A stretch of DNA of 64,000 nucleotides, from NCBI RefSeq assembly GCF_014651075.1, contig NZ_BMWE01000002.1, positions 372,001 through 436,000 of the forward strand. Reading direction: 5' to 3'. The notes under the pieces were generated by a model. It did not search any database. It was not told the DNA's origin and saw only the letters and a program-made list of their open reading frames with translations. Shown piece after piece: positions 16,637 to 24,867 of the stretch (its first letter is position 1; every line of letters begins with the position of its first letter). Source of the DNA: Streptomyces djakartensis (GTDB taxonomy: Bacteria > Actinomycetota > Actinomycetes > Streptomycetales > Streptomycetaceae). The position numbers and the translations under genes were made by a program.

Positions 16637-16845
16637 AGCCGCTCATGATTCACCTTCGAATGTGACTTACGCGACCGTAGGAAGGGGTTGACGGCCGGTG
16701 AGATAAGCCACTCCCAGGGGTTCGCCAACTCCGGAACAGTCAGCCCGTCAGCGACGTTCAGGGGTTCAGCCGCCAGATCCGGGGGTCTGTGATCCGGAAG
16801 TGGCTCCACAGGTCCAAAAGGCGAAGTGCCCGGCCGTGCAGGGCA

Positions 16846-16884
16846 GCCGAAGGCCGGACCCGGGAATCGGGTCCGGCCTTCGGC
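16846..16884 (-). terminator. Strong hairpin terminator behind the M23 peptidase gene
   Basis: A perfect 16-base inverted repeat (arms 16846-16861 and 16869-16884, GCCGAAGGCCGGACCC and complement) with a 7-base loop lies 31 bases downstream of the M23 stop codon. There is no U-tract, as usual for streptomycete terminators. Confidence 0.8.
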
Positions 16885-16914
16885 GGCGCGTCAGACAGGT
16901 GGCCCTGCGGCCGG

Positions 16915-17868
16915 TCAGCCGACGGAGAGGCCGTGCGAGCGCAGGTAGGCGACCGGGTCGATGTCGGATCCGTAGTCCGGCGTGGTGCGGATCTCGAAGT
17001 GCAGATGCGGTCCGGTGACGTTGCCGGTCGCGCCGGAGAGGCCGACCTGCTGCCCGGCGGTCACGGTCTGGCCGGCCGAGACGGAGAGCTGGGACAGGTG
17101 GGCGTACTGCGCGTACCTGCCGTCCTGCAGCTGGATGACGACCTGGTTGCCGTACGCGCCGCCCCAGCCGGCGGAGACGACCGTGCCCGCGCCGACGGCC
17201 TTCAGGGAGGTACCGGTCGGAACGACGAAGTCCACACCGGTGTGGTAGCCGCTGGACCACATGCTGCCGGACATGCGGTACGGAGTGCCCACGACGGCGC
17301 CCTCCACGGGGAGGCTGAAGCCACTGGCAGCCCTCTCAGCGGCCGGCTTGGCAGCCGGCTTGGCGGCCGGCTTGGCGGCCGTCGCACCGGTCGGGGCGGA
17401 AGCCTTCGAGGAGGACTGCGCCGAGGACGCCGAAGACTTCGAGGCCGTCGACTCGGAGGCCGGGGCCTTCGACGGGGAAGAGGGCTTGGGGGCGGCCGCC
17501 GCCCGCTGGCCGATCGAGAGCCTCAGGCCCGGGTGGATCAGCGACGGGTCGTCGCCGACGGCGTCACGGTTGTCCGCGTAGAGCTTCTTCCAGCCGCCGC
17601 CGACGCTCTGCTCGTCGGCGATCTTCGCGAGACAGTCACCGGCCTTCACGGTGTACGTACGCGCACCCGTGGCCTTTTCGGCGGCCTTCTTCCCGGCGGC
17701 CGGAGCGGACTGGACGGCCTTTTCCGGGGCCGACTGCGGGGCGGCGGCGTGGGCCCCGGCGGCTCCCATGAGCGGAAGGGCGAGAGCGGCCCCGCCGGTT
17801 CCGGCGACGGCTATGGAGCGAGTGAGGCGCTGAGTCTTGGGGCGGCGGTGCTTACCCTTCGCGGGCAT
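16915..17868 (-). CDS. Secreted LysM/M23 cell-wall endopeptidase under c-di-AMP riboswitch
   Basis: A 317-residue secreted hydrolase: Sec signal peptide (residues 1-45, ending AHA-A), one LysM domain (YTVKAGDCLAKIADEQ to LIHPGLRLSIGQ), a Ser/Ala/Lys/Pro-rich linker with AAKP repeats, then an M23 metallopeptidase domain with zinc ligands in HTGVDFVVP and HLHFEI. It should bind peptidoglycan and cut peptide cross-links during growth or spore germination. The ATG at 17868 begins the signal peptide, with GAGAGGAA about 7 bases upstream. The long leader holds a c-di-AMP riboswitch, as known for streptomycete resuscitation and wall-lytic genes, so expression is likely lowered when c-di-AMP is high. 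Confidence 0.95.
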   Translation of the reverse strand: MPAKGKHRRPKTQRLTRSIAVAGTGGAALALPLMGAAGAHAAAPQSAPEKAVQSAPAAGKKAAEKATGARTYTVKAGDCLAKIADEQSVGGGWKKLYADNRDAVGDDPSLIHPGLRLSIGQRAAAAPKPSSPSKAPASESTASKSSASSAQSSSKASAPTGATAAKPAAKPAAKPAAERAASGFSLPVEGAVVGTPYRMSGSMWSSGYHTGVDFVVPTGTSLKAVGAGTVVSAGWGGAYGNQVVIQLQDGRYAQYAHLSQLSVSAGQTVTAGQQVGLSGATGNVTGPHLHFEIRTTPDYGSDIDPVAYLRSHGLSVG

Positions 17869-17874
17869 GACGAA

Positions 17875-18060
17875 TTCCTCTCCGGCGCCTGCGAGGTGAG
17901 CTGTCGGGTGCGGGCTGGAGATGCCCGGCCGCACCGGGGTGCGGCTTGACCCCAAGCCGTTCCGGGAACCGGAACAGGCGTCGTACCTGTGGGTCCCCCG
18001 CTCCTGCCGTGCGTCGGGTCTGTGTGTGGGGCTCCGGGCGGCGGCAGGATTGGGCGTCCG
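17875..18060 (-). promoter_or_regulatory. Cyclic di-AMP (ydaO/yuaA) riboswitch
   Basis: The leader of the M23 gene, read on the minus strand, contains the hallmark pieces of the ydaO class: a 5' GCCGCCCGGAG helix start, CGGTTCCCGGAACGG hairpin, the conserved GGCTTGGGGTCAAGCCGC segment and the 3' block CCGACAGCTCACCTCGCAGG just before the ribosome-binding site. The class is known to sense c-di-AMP and, in Streptomyces, to sit upstream of rpfA and wall hydrolase genes. Boundaries are approximate, from motif reading rather than a covariance-model search. Confidence 0.85.
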
Positions 18061-18344
18061 TCCGGATTGGTCTGGAAACGTAAGCGACCAAGACGCAACG
18101 GGACAAGCTTGCGGTTTCGCACGACGGCGTTTTCCTTGACGCATCGGCACATTTCCCGTAACCGAGCGTGAATTACCGATCCTCGGTCTTCCGCAACACC
18201 CTTGGTAATTGCATGGATTACGTGAGCATGGCAACAACAGATCGTCACAAGTATGACGATGGTCACGCACCCCGACCTCACTTCCTTTACAGTCGGGGCA
18301 CGTTGTGACGAAGCGACCTAAGCACCCTAATCGGACAGAAATAA
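18061..18344. other. Promoter region upstream of the riboswitch
   Basis: This stretch between the alpha-galactosidase stop and the riboswitch has no credible gene. It is less GC-rich than the flanks and probably contains the promoter of the M23 transcript. A 7-base inverted repeat (CCCCGAC 18270-18276 and GTCGGGG 18292-18298) about 50 bases past the alpha-galactosidase stop may act as its terminator; this is weak evidence. Confidence 0.4.
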
Positions 18345-20414
18345 CTACTTACGCTTAAGACGGACGACCGCGGCATCCAGATCCCCGCGCAGAGCGACCC
18401 GCAGTCCGTGATGCAGCAGGACGGCCCCACGGTGAACTTCGCCCGTTTCAAGGCATTCGTACTGAACTGCCGGGTCGAGGCCGCGCAGACGGAGCGCCGG
18501 AACGGGCTCGCCGTAGCGCTGTGCCTGGAGCCAGGCCAGGACGACGGTCTCGTCACCGAGGACGTACTGCACCGCGCTCAGCCCGCCCTCCGGGGGGCGC
18601 AGCCGGTAGAGGTCGCCACGCTGCACCACGGGCCGGATCTCCTTGTAGAGCCCCACCCACTCCCGGGCCTCGGCGAGCTCCCCCTCCGTCCACTTCGTGA
18701 GGTCGCCGCCGACCCCGAGCACCCCGGCCATGGCACTGACGAACCGGAAGCGCAGGGAGCTGGCCCGGTGGTTGAGCATGGCGTTCGGGCTGTCGGTGAC
18801 CCAGGCGGCCATGACCCGGGCCGGGTGGATCTGGCTGAAGCCGTGCTGGATGGCGAGCCGGTCGAGCGGGTCGGTGTTGTCCGAGGTCCACACCTGATCC
18901 GTGCGGCCCAGCACACCGAGGTCGATCCGGCCGCCGCCGCCCGAACAGGACTCGAAGGCCACCTCCGGGTGGGCGGCTCGCAGCCGGTCCAGCAGGGAGT
19001 ACAGGGCACGGACGTGGTCGACCCAGAGCCGCTGCGGGTAGGGGTCGTCCGGCCAGCCGGCGTCGGAGAAGCAGCGGTTGAAGTCCCACTTGACGTAGTC
19101 GATCGGGGCGCTGGAGAGGAGCCCGTCGAGCTGCTGCCAGAGGTACTCCTGGACGTCTTCGCGGGCGAGATTGAGGACGAGCTGATTGCGGAACTCCGTC
19201 CGCTTTCGTCCCGGTTGGTACTGCACCCAGTCCGGGTGAGCGCGGTACAGGTCGCTGTCGGGGTTCACCATCTCCGGCTCGACCCAGATCCCGAACTGCA
19301 TGCCCAGTCCGTGCACATGGTCGGCGAGCGGCCCCAGCCCGCCCGGGAAACGGCCGGGATTGGGAGTCCAGTCGCCGAGCCCGGCCCGGTCGCTGGTACG
19401 CGCCCCGAACCAGCCGTCGTCGACCACGAACAGCTCGACGCCGATGGCGGCGGCCCGCTCGGCGAGCGCCCGCTGCTGCTCCTCGGAGATGTCGAACTCG
19501 GTGGCCTCCCAGGAGTTGAACAGCACCGGCCGGTCCCGGTCCGCGTCCGGGACCACATGGGTCCGCTGATAGGCGTGCCAGGCCCGGCTGGCCCCACCGA
19601 AGCCACCGTCGCTCCAGAGCCCGGCGAAGACGGGCGTCGTGTACGACTCCCCCGTGCCCAGCATCAGCAGGCCCGAGTCGTCGTACCCGGCGCCACCGGT
19701 GATCTGCACGCGCGCGTCGGGGAGCTGGGCCACCGCGATCCGCCAGGAACCGGACCAGCCCAGGGCGCATCCGTAGACCTCGCCGCGCTCCTCGGTCGCG
19801 TCGGTGTCCAGCGCGACCCACGGCAGGTGCTGGTGACCGGTGTGGCCGCGGCGACTGCCGATGACCCTCTCTCCGTGGGTGAGCGGGGAACGCCGCAGCC
19901 GGGACTCGGCACCCCAGCGGCCGTGCAGCTGGGACAGCCGCCAGGTGTCGCGGTCCGGCAGAGTCCAGGTGGCGGAGTCGGCACGCAGCACCTCGACGGC
20001 CGGCCCCTGGTTCTCCAGGGTCACCCAGCGCTCGACCACGTCGTCGCGCATCCGGTAGTGCAGCGTGACGGCCAGGCCGCCGTCGCGGAAACGGAGCCGC
20101 AGCTCACCGCCCCCGGCGTCATGCCCCTCGAAGGTCCACTCCGTACCGCGCCGCTCGCCGGTGCGGACGGACAGCGCGGGCCGGACGAAACGGGGGCCGC
20201 CCTCGACCGGGTACTCCTCACGGCCGTCGAGCTGGGACTCGAAGGGCCAGTACTCCGGCAGCGGGCGGACGGCGAGGGCCTCGGCGTCGGCTAGGCCGAT
20301 CCGCGGGCCCCAGTGCAGGTGGAGCAGCTCGTCCCGTCCGGTGACGTGGACGGCGTAGCTGCTGGCCGGCCCCGAGAGGACCCACGTACGACCGTCTTCG
20401 GAGATGTCCAGCAT
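18345..20414 (-). CDS. Alpha-galactosidase, GH36 family
   Basis: A 689-residue cytoplasmic glycosidase with the GH36 layout: N-terminal beta-sandwich (to about residue 300), a TIM-barrel with FVVDDGWFGAR, DWTPNPGRFPGGL, GIWVEPEMVNPDSDLY, the nucleophile Asp in YVKWDFNRCF, FESCSGGGGRID and the acid/base Asp in WTSDNTDPLDRL, and a C-terminal beta-domain. It should release terminal alpha-galactosyl residues from melibiose- or raffinose-type sugars. No signal peptide, so it works on imported oligosaccharides. The ATG at 20414 is the first start matching the conserved N-terminus; no transporter genes are adjacent. Confidence 0.95.
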   Translation of the reverse strand: MLDISEDGRTWVLSGPASSYAVHVTGRDELLHLHWGPRIGLADAEALAVRPLPEYWPFESQLDGREEYPVEGGPRFVRPALSVRTGERRGTEWTFEGHDAGGGELRLRFRDGGLAVTLHYRMRDDVVERWVTLENQGPAVEVLRADSATWTLPDRDTWRLSQLHGRWGAESRLRRSPLTHGERVIGSRRGHTGHQHLPWVALDTDATEERGEVYGCALGWSGSWRIAVAQLPDARVQITGGAGYDDSGLLMLGTGESYTTPVFAGLWSDGGFGGASRAWHAYQRTHVVPDADRDRPVLFNSWEATEFDISEEQQRALAERAAAIGVELFVVDDGWFGARTSDRAGLGDWTPNPGRFPGGLGPLADHVHGLGMQFGIWVEPEMVNPDSDLYRAHPDWVQYQPGRKRTEFRNQLVLNLAREDVQEYLWQQLDGLLSSAPIDYVKWDFNRCFSDAGWPDDPYPQRLWVDHVRALYSLLDRLRAAHPEVAFESCSGGGGRIDLGVLGRTDQVWTSDNTDPLDRLAIQHGFSQIHPARVMAAWVTDSPNAMLNHRASSLRFRFVSAMAGVLGVGGDLTKWTEGELAEAREWVGLYKEIRPVVQRGDLYRLRPPEGGLSAVQYVLGDETVVLAWLQAQRYGEPVPALRLRGLDPAVQYECLETGEVHRGAVLLHHGLRVALRGDLDAAVVRLKRK

Positions 20415-20594
20415 CGCGCCCTCACAGATTCGAACAAGCCCGACCAGGTGCGACCAGGCCCCAACATAATCAAGGGCTCCGGGGGCTCCGGGCAACGCCT
20501 GTGGACAACTGATTGCCCCTGGCAGCCATGTCGTATCGTCGAGTGGTGCCTGCCGGCGAGCCGCGCCGACGGGCACCGACTGGGAGGAGCCCCC

Positions 20595-21392
20595 GTGACA
20601 CAGCAGGTCCCGTCGACCGAACCCGAGCTGGCCGGAGTGCGCAACTTCCGTGATGTGGGCGGACTTCCGACCGTGGACGGACGGCGGGTGCGGCGGGGAG
20701 TGCTGTTCCGCAGCGGCCACCTCGCGCACGCGACCGGCGAGGACGCCGCCTTCCTGGCCACCCTGGGCCTGCACACGATCTTCGACTTCCGCAACGCGGC
20801 CGACCAGAAGCTCGAGGGGCCGGATGTCGAGCTGCCGGGCGTGCGCAACGTGAACCTGCCGCTGAGCGACCCGGCCGACGGCGCCGAGTTCTGGAAGATG
20901 GTCCGCGACGGGGACCTGGAACAGCTGCGCGCGATCCTCTCGGACGGCAAGGGCGCGAACCGGATGATCACCTCGTACCGCACGATCATCAGGAACCGCA
21001 CCGCCGAGCACTCCCAGGTGCTGCACGCGCTCGTGGAGGACAGCGTCCCGGCGCTGATGCACTGCGCGGCGGGCAAGGACCGCGCGGGCCTGTCCATCGC
21101 GGTGACGCTGCTCGCCCTGGGCGTCGAGCGCGAGGCGATCGTCGACGACTACCTGAAGTCCAACGCCAAGCACCGCCGCTACAAGGTGCACCGCAGCAGC
21201 TCCCACGCCTCGGCCTACTCCCCCGAGGTCATGGAGCTGCTCAGCCCCCTGTTCGACGCGCGCGCCGAGTACCTGACGGCGGCCTTCGACACCATCGACG
21301 AGACGTGGGGCGGCGTCGAGGCCTATCTGGAGAAGGGCCTCGGCCTCACCCCGGAGTCCCGCGACCGGCTGCGCGAGCGGCTGCTCGACTGA
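20595..21392 (+). CDS. Tyrosine/serine protein phosphatase family protein
   Basis: The 265-residue protein is of the Y_phosphatase3 (PtpB/MptpB-like) family: an N-terminal substrate-entry region GVRNFRDVGGLPT, FRSGHLAHAT, IFDFRN, and the P-loop HCAAGKDRAG with catalytic Cys and Arg. The Lys-Asp within the P-loop is typical of the lipid/tyrosine dual-specificity members. It may remove phosphate from proteins or phosphoinositides. The GTG at 20595 has GGAGGAG about 5 bases upstream. It is transcribed divergently from the alpha-galactosidase gene and convergently with the hopanoid operon's last gene. Confidence 0.92.
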   Translation: MTQQVPSTEPELAGVRNFRDVGGLPTVDGRRVRRGVLFRSGHLAHATGEDAAFLATLGLHTIFDFRNAADQKLEGPDVELPGVRNVNLPLSDPADGAEFWKMVRDGDLEQLRAILSDGKGANRMITSYRTIIRNRTAEHSQVLHALVEDSVPALMHCAAGKDRAGLSIAVTLLALGVEREAIVDDYLKSNAKHRRYKVHRSSSHASAYSPEVMELLSPLFDARAEYLTAAFDTIDETWGGVEAYLEKGLGLTPESRDRLRERLLD

Positions 21393-21396
21393 GGAC

Positions 21397-21516
21397 CTAG
21401 CGGGCCCCCGCCTCGAACAGGAACCAGACGAACGCGGCGAAGAGGTGCCCTACCGCGAGGTAGACCAACAGCCGCACCCACAGGGCGCGCGGGAACTTCT
21501 CCTCCATGTCGCTCAT
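21397..21516 (-). CDS. Small membrane protein (DUF6126-like)
   Basis: A 39-residue ORF: a charged N-terminus (MSDMEEKFPRALWVR) followed by one hydrophobic segment (LLVYLAVGHLFAAFVWFLF) and a short tail. The ATG overlaps the stop of the XRE-cupin regulator gene as ATGA, so it is translationally coupled. A small hydrophobic protein coupled to an XRE-cupin regulator is a recurring pair in Streptomyces, which I associate with the DUF6126 family. It may be membrane-bound and functionally tied to the regulator; no activity is known. Confidence 0.8.
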   Translation of the reverse strand: MSDMEEKFPRALWVRLLVYLAVGHLFAAFVWFLFEAGAR

Positions 21517-22184
21517 GACGCGTCTCCAGGGGTAGGGCCCAGGCACAGGGCGGCCGTGGGGCTCTGCAGCAGGGTGTGGACGAAGAGCAGGTCGACGCCG
21601 TCGTGGTCCTCGGCGGCGATGCGGTGCGGGGTGAGCGAGTCGAAGTGGGCGCTGTCACCGGGAGCCAGCCGGTGTGTGGCGTCTCCGAGGCGAAGTCGCA
21701 GCCGGCCCCGCAGCACATGGAGCCACTCCTCGCCCGGGTGCACGCGCACGATGTCACCCTGGGAGCCGTACGGCACATGGACACGCAGGGCTTGCATCCC
21801 CCGCCCGGCGGCGCCGGCCTGCCAGTACGTCCAGCCACCCGCCGTCGTCGGTTCCATGCCGGCCGCACGCACCACGGCGTCCCGGCCGGGGACCGTCTCG
21901 CCGAGCAGTTCGGAGACGGTCGTACCGTAGACGCGAGCGAGTGCGAGAAGCATCGGCAGTGACGGCTGGCGCTGCCCGGTCTCCAGCCGGGAGAGATGCG
22001 CGGGTGACAGTCCGGCGGCGCGGGCGGCGGCCTCGAGCGTCAGGGAGGCCTGCCGCCGCAGCGCCCGCAACTGCGGGGCCACGGCGGGCAGCGCACCGGC
22101 CTGGCCGGCGGGCGGCTCGGCTTCGGAATGAGGCCCGGCGGGGTGCTCGGGCTCGGAGGAGCTCATGCCTCCATTCAGCCGCAC
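21513..22184 (-). CDS. XRE family regulator with C-terminal cupin domain
   Basis: This 223-residue protein joins an N-terminal XRE helix-turn-helix (QLRALRRQASLTLEAAARAAGLSPAHLSRLETGQRQPSL, about residues 38-80) to a C-terminal cupin (residues 145-215; VRVHPGEEWLHVLRGRLRLRLGD, LAPGDSAHFDSLTPHRI) that can bind a small ligand or metal. It lies behind hpnO, with two palindromes just upstream of its start. The GTG at 22184 directly follows the palindromes and could be leaderless; the ATG at 22166 is the alternative but its GGAGG is only 1 base away, too close to work. It may sense a metabolite and repress itself and the small membrane protein. Confidence 0.88.
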   Translation of the reverse strand: MRLNGGMSSSEPEHPAGPHSEAEPPAGQAGALPAVAPQLRALRRQASLTLEAAARAAGLSPAHLSRLETGQRQPSLPMLLALARVYGTTVSELLGETVPGRDAVVRAAGMEPTTAGGWTYWQAGAAGRGMQALRVHVPYGSQGDIVRVHPGEEWLHVLRGRLRLRLGDATHRLAPGDSAHFDSLTPHRIAAEDHDGVDLLFVHTLLQSPTAALCLGPTPGDAS

Positions 22185-22186
22185 TC

Positions 22187-22221
22187 TTGCCAGAGCGGCA
22201 AATTCCTTGCCTCTGAGGCAA
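22187..22221. promoter_or_regulatory. Two tandem TTGCC-N5-GGCAA palindromes upstream of the XRE-cupin gene
   Basis: TTGCCAGAGCGGCAA (22187-22201) and TTGCCTCTGAGGCAA (22207-22221) share identical arms TTGCC/GGCAA around 5-base centres. Their centres are 20 bases apart, two helical turns, so two dimers would bind the same DNA face. The position immediately upstream of the regulator start suggests autoregulation by the XRE-cupin protein (inference). Confidence 0.65.
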
Positions 22222-22233
22222 GAGGCGGAGGTG

Positions 22234-23649
22234 TCATCGGTTGGCCACCGCCTGCTTCACCAGTGTCTTGCCGAAGTCCCAGACCAGCCCGCCGTCGTGC
22301 GCGTCGTCCATCACGGCGGTGAAGGCGTCGACGAACCGGTCCACCTCCCGCTCCCCGATGACCAGCGGGGGGATCAGCTTGATCACCTCCATGTGGTCGC
22401 CCGAGACCTGGGTGAGGATCCGGTGCTTCTGGAGCAGCGGCACCACGACCATCTGCGCGAACAGTCCCTTGCGCGCGGCCTGGAGCATGGCCCAGCGGCT
22501 GCGCAGTTTCAGCGACTTCGGCCGGCCGAACTCGATGCCGACCATCAGGCCGCGGCCCCGGACGTCGGCGAGCATCTCGTACCTGCCGGTCAGCGCGGCC
22601 AGCCGGGATCTGAGCAGCTCGCCGGTCGCGCGGACGCCCGCGACGATCTGCTCGTTCTCCATCACCGACAGCACCGCGAGGCCCGCCGCCATGGCCTGCG
22701 CGTTGGAGCCGAAGCTCGCCGAGTGGACCAGCACCCGGTCCATGGACGAGTAGACCTTCTTGAAGATCCAGTCCTTGCCGAGGGTGGCCCCGACCGGCAC
22801 ATAGCCGCCGGACAGTGCCTTGGCCACGCAGACCAGATCGGGCTCGACGCCCTCCTCGTGCTGGTAGCCGTAGAAGTCGCCGGTCCGGCCGAGGCCCGTC
22901 TGCACCTCGTCGGCGATGAGCAGCGCCCCCCTCCGGTGCAGCAGCTCCTGGGCGGCCAGGAGATAGCCTGGCGGGGCGGCCAGCACGCCCTTGCCCTGGA
23001 TGGGCTCGACGATCAGTGCGGCGACATCGCCCTTGTTCAGCTCACGCTCCAGCGCGTCGAGATCGCCGAGCGGTACGGCCGTGTCGGGCAGCAGCGGGGC
23101 GAAGCCGTCGCGGAAGGCGGACTCGCCGTTGACGGAGAGGGAGCCGGTGGTCAGGCCGTGGAAGGCGTGCGCGCAGTACAGGACCCTGGGCCGGCCGGTG
23201 ACGAACCGGGCGAACTTCAGTGCGCCCTCCACCGCTTCGGTGCCGCTGTTGCCGAAGAACACCCGGTCCAGGTGCGGGCTGTGCGCGAGCAGCTTCTCGG
23301 CCAGCAGGCCCGGCAGCGGCTGGCAGTCGAACCGGGTGAGGTCGGCGAGAGAGGCGTCCAGGACGTCGTGCAGCGCCTTGCGGATCACGGGGTGGTGGCG
23401 GCCGAGGCCCATCACCCCGAACCCGGCGAGCATGTCCAGGTAGTCGTTGCCGTCCGCGTCGTAGAAGTAGGCGCCCTCGGCACGCTCGTAGACCTTGTCG
23501 AAGCCGATGGTGTGCAGCATGCGCGGGAGCTGGTGGTTGAGGTACCGGGTGTGCAGCTCGTAGCGCTCGGCTCCGCGCTCGGCCAGCAGCTTGCCGAGGT
23601 CGAACGCCCCGGCCCGCGACGACTCCGACGCGGATTCGGCGGTTGTCAT
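22234..23649 (-). CDS. hpnO: Hopanoid aminotransferase (class III, HpnO-type)
   Basis: A 471-residue PLP enzyme of the acetylornithine/4-aminobutyrate aminotransferase fold. Visible are FGNSGTEAVEGALKFAR (phosphate-binding loop), ALLIADEVQTGLGRTG (Asp that holds the PLP nitrogen) and the Schiff-base Lys in VCVAKALSGGYVPVG. In hopanoid clusters this gene is taken to install the C35 amine of aminobacteriohopanetriol. The ATG at 23649 starts the common N-terminus; a GTG at 23676 with AAGGGGG upstream would add nine residues and cannot be excluded. The gap to ispG is only 56 bases; a dxs gene that I remember there in S. coelicolor is absent. Confidence 0.9.
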   Translation of the reverse strand: MTTAESASESSRAGAFDLGKLLAERGAERYELHTRYLNHQLPRMLHTIGFDKVYERAEGAYFYDADGNDYLDMLAGFGVMGLGRHHPVIRKALHDVLDASLADLTRFDCQPLPGLLAEKLLAHSPHLDRVFFGNSGTEAVEGALKFARFVTGRPRVLYCAHAFHGLTTGSLSVNGESAFRDGFAPLLPDTAVPLGDLDALERELNKGDVAALIVEPIQGKGVLAAPPGYLLAAQELLHRRGALLIADEVQTGLGRTGDFYGYQHEEGVEPDLVCVAKALSGGYVPVGATLGKDWIFKKVYSSMDRVLVHSASFGSNAQAMAAGLAVLSVMENEQIVAGVRATGELLRSRLAALTGRYEMLADVRGRGLMVGIEFGRPKSLKLRSRWAMLQAARKGLFAQMVVVPLLQKHRILTQVSGDHMEVIKLIPPLVIGEREVDRFVDAFTAVMDDAHDGGLVWDFGKTLVKQAVANR

Positions 23650-23705
23650 TCCTGTGGCTCTCTCCGGAATCGTCACGCTCGGGCCCCCTTCGTCTTCCGT
23701 GCCGC

Positions 23706-24863
23706 TCAGCTCACGGTGACGGCAGGCTCCCCCGGGCCCACGCCGTCCTGCTCCATCCGGTCGGCGAGCTTCATCGCCTCTTCGATCAGCGTCTCGACGA
23801 TCCTCGACTCGGGGACGGTCTTGATGACCTCGCCCTTCACGAAGATCTGTCCCTTGCCGTTGCCGGAGGCGACGCCGAGGTCGGCCTCCCGTGCCTCGCC
23901 GGGTCCGTTGACCACGCATCCCATGACGGCGACCCGCAGCGGCACCTCCATGCCCTCGAGCCCGGCCGTGACCTCGTCGGCGAGCCTGTAGACGTCGACC
24001 TGGGCGCGTCCGCAGGACGGGCAGGAGACGATCTCCAGCCTGCGCTGCCGGAGCCCCAGCGACTGCAGGATCTGGATGCCGACCTTCACCTCCTCGGCGG
24101 GCGGCGCCGACAGCGACACCCGGATCGTGTCGCCGATGCCCTGTGAGAGCAGCGCCCCGAACGCCACGGCCGACTTGACCGTGCCCTGGAACGCCGGTCC
24201 CGCCTCCGTCACCCCCAGGTGCAGCGGGTAGTCGCACTGCCCGGCGAGCTGCCGGTAGGCCTCGATCATCACGACCGGGTCGTTGTGCTTGACGGAGATC
24301 TTGATGTCCCGGAAGCCGTGCTCCTCGAACAGCGACGCCTCCCACAGCGCGCTCTCCACCAGCGCCTCGGGCGTGGCCCTGCCGTACTTCTTCAGCAGGC
24401 GCCCGTCCAGTGACCCGGCGTTGACGCCGATGCGGATCGGGGTGCCGTGGTCCTGGGCGGCCTGCGCGATCTCCTTGACCCGGTCGTCGAACTGCTTGAT
24501 GTTGCCCGGGTTGACGCGGACGGCCGCACAGCCCGCCTCGATGGCCGCGAACACGTACTTCGGCTGGAAGTGGATGTCCGCGATCACCGGGATCTGCGAC
24601 TTGCGCGCGATGGTCGCCAGCGCGTCGGCGTCGTCCTGCGTGGGGCAGGCGACCCGGACGATCTGGCAGCCGGACGCGGTGAGCTCGGCGATCTGCTGCA
24701 GCGTGGCGCCGATGTCCGACGTACGGGTCGTCGTCATCGACTGCACCGACACCGGGGCGCCGCCCCCGACCGCCACCGGGCCGACCTGGATCCGGCGCGA
24801 GACGCGCCGCTCCGCGATCGGCCGGGCCGGCAGCTCGGGGACGCCCAGCGGGATGGCGGTCAT
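23706..24863 (-). CDS. ispG: 4-hydroxy-3-methylbut-2-en-1-yl diphosphate synthase
   Basis: IspG (GcpE) reductively opens the cyclic diphosphate MEcPP to HMBPP in the MEP isoprenoid pathway, using a [4Fe-4S] cluster. The 385-residue protein has the TIM-barrel N-domain ([49 protein letters not shown]) and the C-terminal cluster Cys residues in [13 protein letters not shown] and [10 protein letters not shown]. The ATG at 24863 is 4 bases after the hpnH stop. It is probably an extra copy that lifts precursor supply for hopanoids, because streptomycetes usually carry a housekeeping ispG elsewhere (general knowledge, not seen here). Confidence 0.96.
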   Translation of the reverse strand: MTAIPLGVPELPARPIAERRVSRRIQVGPVAVGGGAPVSVQSMTTTRTSDIGATLQQIAELTASGCQIVRVACPTQDDADALATIARKSQIPVIADIHFQPKYVFAAIEAGCAAVRVNPGNIKQFDDRVKEIAQAAQDHGTPIRIGVNAGSLDGRLLKKYGRATPEALVESALWEASLFEEHGFRDIKISVKHNDPVVMIEAYRQLAGQCDYPLHLGVTEAGPAFQGTVKSAVAFGALLSQGIGDTIRVSLSAPPAEEVKVGIQILQSLGLRQRRLEIVSCPSCGRAQVDVYRLADEVTAGLEGMEVPLRVAVMGCVVNGPGEAREADLGVASGNGKGQIFVKGEVIKTVPESRIVETLIEEAMKLADRMEQDGVGPGEPAVTVS

Positions 24864-24867
24864 CGCG

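Noticed and set aside
16600..16809. 69-residue minus-strand ORF upstream of the SGNH gene
   Set aside because: It overlaps the SGNH start out of frame, lacks a ribosome-binding site and has mixed codon bias.
18408..20294. 628-residue plus-strand ORF opposite the alpha-galactosidase gene
   Set aside because: It is an antisense shadow of a clear GH36 gene, with no domain or ribosome-binding site.
20513..20539. TTGCCC/TATCGT pair as promoter of the phosphatase gene
   Set aside because: The spacing is only 15 bases and the match is weak, so it is not reported as a feature.
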